Shown: piece after piece, positions 35,757 through 45,835 of the stretch | How positions within the stretch are numbered: the stretch's first letter is position 1 | How the letters are laid out: each line of letters opens with the position of its first letter | DNA from: Campanula takesimana | Taxonomy: Eukaryota; Streptophyta; Magnoliopsida; Asterales; Campanulaceae | NCBI GenBank assembly: GCA_026119855.1 | Contig: JAOWBW010001636.1 | Coordinates: forward strand, 62,001 to 126,000 | Direction of reading: 5' to 3' | Length of the DNA: 64,000 bases | The notes under the pieces: generated by a model | The model's database searches: none | Told to the model about the DNA's origin: nothing | Seen by the model: only the letters and a program-made list of their open reading frames with translations | Translations under genes and position numbers: made by a program

Positions 35757-35892
35757 AAGGCGACCGCCCGCCTCGCCTTTTTGGCGCCTTGGGGGGTCGG
35801 TCGCCTTTTTGTAGCCAGGCAGGCGGATGTACGCCTTTTTTCACAAGGCGTTCGCCTTACTCGCCTTTTACCCGCCCGCCTCTTGCCCTTTT
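35757..35892. repeat. GGCG-rich hairpin repeat
   Basis: A GC-rich island of interleaved GGCGACCGCCCGCC, GGCGCC, AAGGCG and CGCCTT in AT-rich surroundings. It resembles a common but ill-defined plant repeat with AAGGCG/CGCCTT blocks. No coding frame is credible. Confidence 0.45.
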
Positions 35893-36173
35893 GCATTTTT
35901 TATCTCTTCTTTTCTTTTCTTTTTCCCATGTTTTACAAATTTTCATTTACTTTTGCATGACTTTAGAGCTTGATTTCTTTTCTTGATAATATTTAAGGGC
36001 TTAAGTTTATTTCACTTACTTAAACTAGTACTTGTTTTGTTAATTTGAACTTCGTAATTTTAATTCATGCGCCTTTTCTTTTAGAATTATTAGTTTTGAA
36101 GCCACATCATCACCATCCTAAATATGTGTGACCTATGATATTCCCAATATTAGCTAATAATAATAGTTATGAT

Positions 36174-36578
36174 CAGTGGCGGATCTAGGATTTCCAAACA
36201 CCGGGTGCACAATTTACACTAAATAACTTCATACCAAAAAAATTCAAAACGCAATTATATTCAAGTACATAATTAAGTACATAAGTTCAAAACAATTGTC
36301 TCATAAAAGAAAACAATACAACTAACAAATTAAATTTGTCCCTTACGCGTTTTCATAAATGCTTTTTCTAAATGCATGATCCGAAGGAAGAGTACTCATA
36401 TCAACAAATTCTTTACTAGCAGAAGCCATCACAAGGACTGATTGTTGACTAGGAATTACCCACCCCAAAACTAGTTTCACCATCCTCAATTTTTTTCCTT
36501 TTGATAAGAAATTTGTCCATATTCAATAATCAACCAAAAACACCAACAATCCTAAAAAACATCAATGGAATAACCATT

Positions 36579-36660
<82 letters not shown>

Positions 36661-37156
36661 AATTCAAACGTTTAATCAACAATTATATTGAAATCACCCA
36701 TGAAATTTGAAAAGAAATATCAAAGCCTCAAATTTATATTCAAACCCTAGATGTCAATTTACTTCAATTCGGAGAGAGAAAATAGATGAGAGACTTGAGG
36801 ATGCTTACAAGAGTGAAGAGTGCTTTGCAAAGGATTAAGAAGCTTGGTGATGAAGTTGAGGCGGATCTGCGCTCTTTCTTTCTCTCGTCCACGGAGCAAA
36901 GGTCGCCACACCAGTCGGTAAGTTTGTGTGTGTTTTTTTTTTTTTTCCCTGATTTCGCGAATGCGTGGCTCCGCGGCTCGGCCTCGTTTATGTCAGCGTT
37001 GTTGTTAAATTTTCCTTCTACTAAGTTCACAACCCTTTTAGTTAAATTACCACTCTAATTATTATTTTTTGCGGTGCACTTAGTAAAAAAAAGTTAAAAA
37101 AATTGGGTTGACCGGGTGCACGTGTACCCCCTATTTACATGCAAGATCCGCCCCTG
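36174..37156. mobile_element. hAT-like element nested in Helitron-type DNA
   Basis: CAGTGGCGGATCTAG at the left and, inverted, CAGGGGCGGATCTTG at the right. The flanking 8-mers GTTATGAT and ATTTTGAT agree at 6 of 8 positions. The interior has a minus-strand peptide remnant (EFVDMSTLPSDHAFRKSIYE, about 36345-36405), a long AC/AT microsatellite, and an ORF start MRDLRMLTRVKSALQRIKKL (36786) followed by a donor-like CAGTCGGTAAGT at 36913, perhaps a captured exon. Surrounding AT repeats match the intron-5 Helitron. Confidence 0.65.
36582..36658. repeat. Compound (AC)n(AT)n microsatellite
   Basis: About 18 AC units run directly into about 20 AT units. A (GA)n run lies at 37320-37343. Confidence 0.97.
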
Positions 37157-37388
37157 ATTTTGATATAATTTAACTATTAGTACTAATAATATTAGTTAAC
37201 TATAATAGTTATTATACAAGTTAACTGTTACTATTAATAGTACTAGTGAATAACCCGTCGAAATTCGACGGGAATTATAAGGCTAATTTGTTAAGAAAAA
37301 CTGATGCAAGTTATGTTCATACTGAGAGAGAGAGAGAGAGAGAAACGATTGATATCAATCTTTGGCCCATAAAAAATTTATTTTCATT

Positions 37389-37572
37389 GTGATGGGTACC
37401 AAAAAAGAGAGGCATCTCATAACTGGTCTTCACACAGTTGCCAACATACATTGCGCTGATTGCCGCGAGCTTTTGGACTGGAAATACGAACAATCATAAT
37501 AATCCTTCCAAGAAGTTCAAAGAAGGCAAATTCATACTCGATATATTCAAAATTGTCAAAGAAAATTGGTAA
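37389..37572 (+). pseudogene. Yippee-like zinc-binding protein fragment (captured)
   Basis: Reads ITGLHTVANIHCADCRELLD then WKYEQS. After stops and a frameshift it continues KKFKEGKFILDIFKIVKENW and stop. This is the C-terminal half of the Yippee domain (TGLHTVADIYC-CDC--LGWKY ... KYKEGKFILE), including its CxxC pair. The N-terminal CxxC half is absent. Host Yippee proteins are small nuclear zinc proteins; this copy is dead. Confidence 0.85.
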
Positions 37573-37932
37573 CGCTGAACTGTTTTGATTATAGAATAAA
37601 TTTTTAATGAAAAGTTATTACAAAAGAACATAATTGTATACATGGATATGCTAATCTAGCTCTAAGTATTAAAGGAGCTGTTAAGATATCCAAAGCTGCA
37701 TGAGTTTCCTCTTTTTTAAAAAACAAAAATATGGAATAATAATAAGATGAATCAATATTTCTTACAATTATCTTTGCTGATAGGCAAAATAGTTAAAATG
37801 CAGCCAAGTGCACCAGAAAAAATAACTATTTAAGTTCCACAGAAACCGGTAATTTGAGTTCAAGAGCATTCATTCATTCTTGTCTACAATTTATGCCACC
37901 TTAATAAATTTTCAAGAAGAATGGCCAGAGCC

Positions 37933-38175
37933 TCAAAAATCAAAACGGGACTTGACAATGAAATTTTGACAGCTAATGGGGTTCATCACTAGTGGAGGGC
38001 CAGCGGTGCGTGGCCATGCCTGAAACTTCCTGTTCGTCTCTGCCAACTATTCCTTGATCAAAACAGTGATTGGGGTGGTACCTCCAAAAAGCTTGCGGTC
38101 GGACATAATATGGTCAGCTCCAAATGCAACTCCAAATGCCCCCACAAGACTACCAATTATCTTAGTTGTAGCCAT
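37933..38175 (-). pseudogene. DUF1138 small protein copy with one in-frame stop (captured)
   Basis: Eighty codons plus stop without an indel, starting MATTKIIGSLVGAFGVAFGA; later FGGTTPITV, KFQAWPRTAGPP and NPISCQNFIVKSR. This matches the whole length of the plant DUF1138 family (about 75-81 aa). A stop replaces a Trp-rich site after VLIKE. Upstream, a T-rich TGCAG could be the acceptor of a 5'-UTR intron, so it was probably captured as genomic DNA. Function of the family is unknown to me. Confidence 0.85.
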
Positions 38176-38321
38176 CGTTCAAACTTTGTTGAATCAGAGA
38201 GAGATTGAAATCGATCAGAGAACTGAAATGGATTGAATTACCGTGGCTGCAAAAAAAAAAAAAAAAAAAAAAAAGAAGATCAAAATGCATTTTTTGAGGT
38301 GATATTGAAAAGAGTGAAGCA

Positions 38322-38515
38322 AACAACTGACTCAAGTTATACCAGTCATCAGGAGCAACTTGTACTGCTCGATCGAAGTAATTCTCAGCACGTCGGGCAT
38401 CCTTATGAGTTTACCAGATTATATCGGTATATAAAGAGAGAACATTTCCATCATTCAAATTAGCTAATATTGCTCTTCCGCAGTATTCTTCAGCCTTAGT
38501 AAAATCTCCACGAAC
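38322..38515 (-). pseudogene. TPR-like protein exon fragment (captured)
   Basis: After an AACAG acceptor the minus strand reads VRGDFTKAEEYCGRAILANL, NDGNVLSLY, a stop, then THKDARRAENYFDRAVQVAP. This fits the tandem repeats of plant TPR-like proteins of the AEEYYGRAILA...A-YFDQAV--AP type. The internal stop shows decay. Confidence 0.72.
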
Positions 38516-38999
38516 CTGTTTTAAAAACTAAATATAACTTATTATTAAAATAGGAAAAGAGCTTGGGAGATCAAAATATTGTTTTCATTAGGTATGATAG
38601 ACACACATGTTTAAATCTCATAAATTGTTACTTCTGCCAAAATTTCATTTACAGTCAATAAAGTAATTTTTTTGGCATCTCAAAAGCCTTGAGACCAGAA
38701 TTTAACTATACAAAACATATAAATATTAGGTTAGAATTTACATCTACAAAAAAAATTATTGTTGAAGGCAGACACACACGCGCGCACACACACACAAGCA
38801 AACACACAACGGAAGATGCTTTCTCCATTTTGATAGCGCTAAAAGCAGTTCCTTTAAAGTGACTCCAAATTATTCTTTGAACAAATCCATTTACATAACA
38901 AATTTAAACATATGCTCCAAATGGGAATAAAATTTGATGCCTTACCTTTTTCAGGAACTTGCATAATTGCTAAGCAAAAGCGAATTCCCGGATCAGTCT

Positions 39000-39202
39000 C
39001 AATCATCATTTGCTATCCGTGAAACAATACTCTGCCAATAACAATAGCGAATTAGAAGATAGTTGAAAGATTTTCGAGGGCACGTGCAAAAATAACACAC
39101 TGTTGCCGCGCCTTTAGACATTGAGTCAGCAGATCCAAATGGGATAACGGCCCATTTTGTTACCAATTTATTTCCGTCAGCAGAAAAATTCAATAAGTAA
39201 AC
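39000..39202 (-). pseudogene. Unidentified captured exon-like fragment 1
   Basis: An open frame reading VYLLNFSADGNKLVTKWAVI then PFGSADSMSKGAA begins at a plausible acceptor (TTTCAGG near 39202). Gene not recognised. Base composition is more coding-like than the surroundings. Confidence 0.4.
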
Positions 39203-39349
39203 CTGAAATCACCACATGAAGATCTTTATCCTATGATGTAAATGTAGTTCAATACGCAAAGGGAAAAAAATATCAAGATGATATCAAATGAAAGAGGGAC
39301 GCCTTGCTCGCTCAGAAACAGGAAAAAAGGGGCATGTGTTTTACATTCA

Positions 39350-39832
39350 TGAGTCAATTTCAAATGTCGCTGGTGAAGTTGGAACTTTATATGATTTACG
39401 AAAAACTGACGTCCTAATGGAAGAAAGTACTTGATTTAACTTTCTTGCAGATGGCCGAACATCCTGAGTAAATTTCAAATGTTGTTGTATGGAGAAAGAG
39501 AAAAGGTCAGTTGAAATATCCACATCATACTGTACAAATAAACACAATAATCATTCGAAATAAAGAAAATTATCTTACCTTCAATAAAAGTTTCTCCATT
39601 TGAGAAGTTCCACTATCCTCCAATCCAATAATACTGCCTTCGACACTATCAGAACAACTTGGCGATTCACTATTCACAGATCTTCTTGGTAGAGGCTCAT
39701 TCTCTGTAACAATATTAACTCTGACAACCTTGTTAATATCCAAATCAACTTCCTTAACAGCTGAATCAGCTCTGACTACCTTGTCAATATCCAAGTCAAC
39801 TTCTTTTTCTCAGGGACATTATTATGTTTAAT
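39350..39832 (-). pseudogene. Unidentified captured two-exon fragment 2
   Basis: The upstream piece (39832-39577) is acidic with an internal repeat (VDLDINKVVR / MDIDKVVRAD) and ends MEKLLLK at a canonical donor (GTAAGA). The downstream piece (39535-39350) reads DVDISTDLFSFSIQQHLKFT, then QDVRPSARKLNQVLSSIRTS and a stop. The two look like consecutive exons of one host gene that I cannot name. Confidence 0.45.
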
Positions 39833-39858
39833 CAACAATTCATGATCAAAGAATTATA

Positions 39859-40115
39859 CTCCCTCTGTCCCAAAAAGATAGTCTTATTTTAATTTTTTAT
39901 GATCAACAAAAATAAATTTGATCAAACATTGGTGCAAATCAAAAGAAGCAATGAAATTCTAAAAATTGTTATTGATAAATCATTTAATATTTTAGCAATT
40001 ACAAATTTTAGACTTTAACCAAAATGAATAAATCGTCACTAATGCTTGGTCAAAATTCATTTTTGTTTACTATAAAAAGTCAAAATAAGACTATCTTTCC
40101 GGGACAGATGAAGAA
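39859..40115. mobile_element. Stowaway-like MITE in the gene-carrying Helitron
   Basis: CTCCCTCTGTCCCAAAAAGAT at the left and ATCTTTCCGGGACAGATG at the right, with long inverted arms (AGTCTTATTTT / AAAATAAGACT). Confidence 0.8.
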
Positions 40116-41019
40116 CTATTTTTGTATGAGAGGTAAAGCAAAATAAGACTAATGCTTGGCCTACTTGATTTTTGAGATGTTGCAGCAAATGTATAGATTA
40201 ATTTGTGGTGTGTTTGACCTTTTGATTTATTTTGGTAGCTTTAAACATGGCATCCACAAATTTGCTAGATTTATAGGGAGGGGCTATCTCCCCTACATAT
40301 TGTATTTATCCACTAAACTCAATAAAATATTAGAGAATCAATCAACATATTGACATAATTGCCATCAAACTCTTCTTAGTACCAATATGGAAATGATTTT
40401 GCAATGTTAATCATTTATTATCTCCATTTGTGATTTTTTTTTTAGTTTTTCACAAAACAATACCATATTGAACCACGCTTTATCAGATCTCACCCTCAAA
40501 TTCTAAAGCCATGTGGAATTAACTTTATAAGCATTTTTAGTTATGAATTATTAATAATAAAATAATATTTAAATAAATTTATAAGGAAAAATGCTATAAA
40601 AGGGAATCCGTTTCTTTTTCTTAAATTTAAATTTAGATTTTGAAATTCAAATCATACCTAAAATAAAAAAAGGAATTTTTTTTCAATCAACTATAATATT
40701 ATAATCGGTTTCTCTATAAATCCTATAAGTAGTTTTTGAAATTCAAATTGTATGTATACATATTTAAAATAAACAGATTTCATACCAAACATTTGAAATA
40801 TTTGAAATTTAAATTGAACGCGTTTGGTTTCAAAAAAAAAATTAAAAAATTGAACATGTTTGAATAAGCCAATTAAATGATAATTGATAAAAACTCTGCT
40901 ATTATAATATTATAAAGATAGATTATATTGTCTAAGTACATTATATTCCATCTGTTGATTAATAAATGTCACACTTTGATTTTAATTAATTACAAAATAG
41001 ATATTGCTTTTTTAAAATA

Positions 41020-42330
41020 TGGGGTATATTTTTTTTGTGCTAGATATTAGATTCATATTTGATGTATTTGAATTCTTTCAGGAGATATGATGAATGAGTT
41101 TTTATACTCGTTTATTGGGTACTTTCTAGACTTATTCTTAGCAAAATCCTTGGGTTTTTGTGTATTTAATCTGTGTTTTAGTGTTTATTTAGAAAACAGG
41201 TAAAACAGGTGGAAAATGCATAAAATAGGCGAGCTATGGCGAAATTTGCAAATCCAGGGACTTAATAGAAATCCCCAGAGGAGGAGGGGCTGCTGTGCAA
41301 AATTCAAAACTTCATGGACTGTTCTGTAATTTCTAAATCAAGAGGATTAAACTGGAATTTGCAAAAGATGAGGGACTGCTGCAATTTTTGGAATTCGGAT
41401 CCAAGAAGGCCGATTCACACACAGCACGTTACTTGGAAGGAAAAAAAATAGGTTTTTAGTTTTTTATTTTCTTTAGGACTTTATTTAGTTTCCTTTTCTT
41501 TTAGTATTCTTTTTAGGTTTTAGACTTTTAGCTACAAATACTAGGTTTTCATTCATTGTTTTTCATTCTACAACTTTAGACAATTATTTTAGATCTAGGT
41601 ATTTTTCTTTGGGTTTGAATCTTGAACCCCTTTTTATCAATTTGAGGTATTTTTCTTTTCATCTTTTAATTCCTATTCATAATTTTACTTGTGCTTAATC
41701 TAAATTGATTGCTAGGGTTTATAGACTTGATCAACCTGTTTATCTTTGTTAATTGATTTTTGCTAGAATTTTCTATGACTATGCCAGTGTAGAAATTTAT
41801 AAGTAGCATCTTCATAGTTTATGCATGTGCCATGGTAAATTGTGAAGTGGGTAAAATTAAACGATTATCTATATGAAATAATTGTAGAAAGCGTTTTTTT
41901 ATCTTAGTTTCTTAAATCGTTCATCAATTAATATTGAGATCTAGATTGTGCCAGTTAGATTAATTTATTAATTAGGGTTTCTAGTGAGTGTGTCACTGCT
42001 AGTAACTAATCTGAAAGAAGAATCAGGGATTGAAATAAATCTCGTGATCAAGTGAATAGGGTAAAAAGTGAAAAGAGATATCAATGATAATTGAATGATT
42101 AGGTGGGGACGGAACTAAATCTGAAGTATTCTTTAATTATTGTGTTAGCTCAATTTAATTAGTTTATTTTTGTTTTAGAATTTAATAATTAATTTTCCCC
42201 CAATCTTGTCAAGTGACAATTACGTAAATAAATAACCGTTCTTCGTGGATCGATTCTGGACCTGTCCCTAGCTACATATTTTTAGAACCTAGTCCAGGTT
42301 TAATTTGTAGGTGTGCGATTTAGCCTATCA
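41020..42330 (+). repeat. Solo LTR, Athila-like Ty3/gypsy (1311 bp)
   Basis: AAATA on both sides (41015-41019, 42331-42335); starts TGGGGTATAT, ends CTATCA. Over its 3' two thirds it aligns with the gypsy LTR at 61367-62641 (for example GTGTGCGA-T-AGCCTA-CA, CGTTCTTCGTGGATCGA, GAGTGTG-CACTGCTA). No primer site follows, so it is a recombined solo LTR. Confidence 0.85.
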
Positions 42331-42335
42331 AAATA

Positions 42336-42604
42336 CTTAATCGATTATATTGGTATCAATTATTTCGTCACTTTAGTTGATAGAGCAAAATTGAACTCAT
42401 TGAAATAACAAAATTTAATTTTCCAATGCTTTCCAACATTATAAAGTTATAAACATGAGCATTAAAAATAACAAACACTTTATTATTCTTCTTACAAATA
42501 GAGTACTTGATACTTTAATAAACCTAAAGAACATCTTCAGTGGTACTAAGCACCACAAAACGAACCAATATGATAATTTAGGCTAGCTGGTAAATGCATG
42601 ACTA
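42336..42604. other. Unassigned AT-rich spacer
   Basis: Between the solo LTR and element C. Nothing recognised. Confidence 0.5.
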
Positions 42605-43864
42605 TGTTGGTATGTGTTAGGATTCATTGTTAGTACACCCACCTGATTTGATTGACCCATTCCACGTGTCTTTTTATGGACTTTAGGTTTACTTGTAATG
42701 AAGTTTTACTTCAATTTTTAGACAAGTCCATTTCTAGATTTTTAGTAGTTAGGCTGAGTTATGATCGGTTTACTCTTAGCGGTTTAGTGTCCCTCAAGCC
42801 GCCATCTTCAACCGCCAGCATGGTGCCTTAAGTCCTTCATCAAACCGCAGTTTGTGTCTTTGATGAAACCGCATCTCAAGTTCATTCATGAAACCGCACA
42901 TGCATCTGGTGGAACCGCCAACCAATATATTGAAGAAGTTATTACTGTTATTTACTCCTTGAAGACAAACATTCGCTTTTCAACCATAAAAATGAATGAC
43001 TGGTGACTTGTCCTTAAACTTCAAGTCATGGTTCAGTTATTCTGGGAATGTCGTTTTGTCTAGCTTTTTGAAAAGTTACCGTTGTACTTTTCAACAACTA
43101 AAAGGACGATGTCAGGTAGTGATCCAACAACTTCCTGCCACAAAGCAAAAGCAAAGGACGACAGTGACAGGTCAACCAATGGGATTGTGACAGCGCATTA
43201 AACCGCCATACAATGACTCACCTCATTGTCCAACGGTCACTAATGCCTTCACTATAAATAGCCTTCATTGTTCAACATTGAAGGTTACTGAGCTTCAAAG
43301 AGAATATCCCAAGTATTCAAGTTTTCTTTGAAGATTGAAAACCCAGATACTCATATCTTCATCATCTCCTTAGCAAACCCAGAGTTCTTCATTAAAGCTT
43401 CAAGCCTTCAAATCATCACAACTCAGTCTTGCACAGAAAGTAATCATTTGCTCACCATCACTTAGATATTTTGAGCTCTTGATTTCTTTCCACACTACAC
43501 ACCCGGAGTATATTTTCTTATAGATTATATACTTCGAAAACACAGGTTGTTATAATAGCATTGTTAGGTTAGATTGTTTATTTAGAGTTTGGATTCATTT
43601 GTAATCTTGTAAAAACTTCTCTAAATCAATACAAGTCTAGTAGCTATTAGAAAATCCTAGGCTAACCACCTAGGTAGAGGACGTAGTTCTTTCAAGAACG
43701 AACCTCTTCAAATTGTGTGTCCTTGATCTTTATTTTCTGTCTTGTCATTTACTTTTATGTTTATGAGCTTTATTTACTTTCATGTGAAATGACTTGATAA
43801 ATGATTTGCATACTTTTGTGATACTTCAGTTGTGCCCTGTCAGTTTCATCATTCCTTTTCAACC

Positions 43865-45302
43865 TGTTGGTCCCAAAGGGCAACAAGGGTATGAAAAATA
43901 GCTAGAGGGGGGGGGTGAATAGCTGTTTTAAAATTCTTTTCGTACCCTTGAAAAACTCAATTGCGAATGCGCACTTTATCAAGTAAGCGTTATGAAATGC
44001 GCCTAAGTGAGTGAGTGAAATGCACAGCGGAATTTAGTAATGAAAGTAGGCGCAAAGTGATAAAGGGAGCGCAACACACACACTAAGTATTTTGGCTCAA
44101 AGTGAGTGAAATAAGGAACTAAGGCAAATGATAAAACAAACACAACACAATTCAGTTCAATCAATCTACAATGAGTAAACAAGCAAATAGTGAGTGAAAA
44201 TAATAACTTGAAAGAAATGACAAGATAATAACACAAGCTATTTGGAGAGGTTCGATCAATGAAAGATCTACGTCCTCTACCAAGATGGTTAGTCTTGGAT
44301 TTCTAATCGAGATCTTATATAATGAGTGAGTGTTACAAATTACAATGTTTGAGCTTATACACTAACTCAAGATCTATTACTATGAAAGAACAAATCCAAA
44401 ACAATAACCGGTGTATCTCTAAAAGATGAATCTAAATGATTAATCTTAAAGAGGTGCGTGTGTGTTCTTAGAATCAAGGCTCTTTAGATCTTTGAGATGG
44501 AGAGCACAAGAAACTAAAGTGTTAAGGCTTTGAAGATCTGGGCTAAGGATGAAGGTATGAAGATGTTCTTGAGGAAAAACGAACAATCTTCAAATCTTCA
44601 ACAAATGCTTTGAGAGAGAAATTCTTGAAATTCTTAGCAAAACTCAGCAACTTCAAAATGTTGAAGTTATGGGGTATTTATAGTGAACTTAAAAAAACTA
44701 GCCGTTTGGAAATCCTTGTGGATAAGATGAGCTGTCGTTCGTTGATTGGAGCATGCATATTTTATGGCCATTTTGACACTCAACATAAATGTGACCGTTA
44801 TGGACACGTGTCAACAGATTAGGCGCATATGCATCTTTTATCCACCGTTGGAATTGGCGTAATTCAAGTCTTCGAGTCTTCAATAAATCACTGAGTGTTT
44901 GAATAAACACTTTGAGGCGCGTTTGAGCCAAGAGGCGCATTTAGCCAATAGGCGCACAGTAAGCGTGCGCTTAAAACAAGGGGCGCAGAGGCGCGTAAGC
45001 TTATGAAGAAATCCTTATGCGCGCGCTCTAAATGGCGCAAGGCGCGAGTGAAGAGGCGCATGGCGCGTGGCGCAGGAGGCGCATAAGCGCGGCTCAAACT
45101 CACTGAGTGATTTTTCTTGAAACTTGATCTTCTTGCCCTATTTCTAAGCCTATTCTATAACAATGGACAACCTAAAAAATGAAGTATAAATACTTCTTAC
45201 ATGTGGGTCTAAAGTCCATGAAATAAAACTTAGGTGATGGATCAATCAAATCTAATAAATCCTAATACATTAAAACTGAGATATATGTGGGCATACCCAA
45301 CA
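43865..45302 (-). repeat. 3' LTR of copy B (1438 bp)
   Basis: Almost identical to 55788-57247. The U3 carries twelve GGCGC cores between 44821 and 45092. It lacks about 23 bases present in the other LTR in four short blocks near 44570-44590 and 44850-44870. Confidence 0.96.
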
Positions 45303-45320
45303 ATCTCCCCCTATTTGATT
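45303..45320 (-). other. Polypurine tract of copy B
   Basis: AATAGGGGGAGATTG on the minus strand, directly against the 3' LTR. Further AGGGGGAG stretches lie inside the third ORF (46360-46370) and at 46765-46775. Confidence 0.85.
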
Positions 45321-45835
45321 GATGCCATTACCTACTATATCAAGGACAAACATTATACTTGATAAAAACATGTCCAAATGAATGAAATTGGTAATTCATG
45401 TCTCAAGTTAATGTACACACTAGTCCAAAATATAGATTCCTAATCTATTCCAATAAGAATAAAGAGTTACATATGGAAAGATAGAAACAACAGTTTAACA
45501 CATTCAAGATGATATATGATTTTTAGTTTTGAAATGTGTTTAAACCAAGTTTAAACTTAATGCATGAAAGTATGAAACAATTCAATATGATGCATTATGA
45601 ATTTAAACAATATTCATTGTTCTACAAACAAGGAGTTTGAGTGAACAAGGTTTGATAATGAGTGATGCATTGTTCTCATTAAAACTTGGGGTGTAAGAGT
45701 TACAAGTTACAAGTTACAAGTTTTGAATAGAACAAAAACAAAAGATGCTAAAACAAGTAAGCACAAAATCACTATCACAAAAGAGATTGTTCTATTACAA
45801 AAGATTCTAAAAATTTACAAAAAAAATAATAGAAG

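Larger units (their letters stand above)
37243..40922 (-). mobile_element. Helitron carrying fragments of several host genes
   Basis: Read on the minus strand it starts TCTATCTTTATAATATTATA (40922) after an A. It ends with a perfect hairpin (CCCGTCG, AAATT, CGACGGG; 37254-37272), seven bases, then CTAG (37243) before a T. These are the Helitron hallmarks: 5' TC, 3' hairpin plus CTRR, insertion between A and T. It contains pieces of at least three unrelated host genes in both orientations and a Stowaway. No Rep/helicase, so non-autonomous. Remaining sequence (40116-40920) is AT-rich and unassigned. Confidence 0.72.

Noticed and set aside
35757..35892. CpG island or gene start
   Set aside because: The GC comes from simple GGCG/CGCC blocks with no adjacent reading frame or promoter elements.
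36501..36710. His-Thr/Tyr-Ile repeat protein
   Set aside because: Translation of the AC/AT microsatellite.
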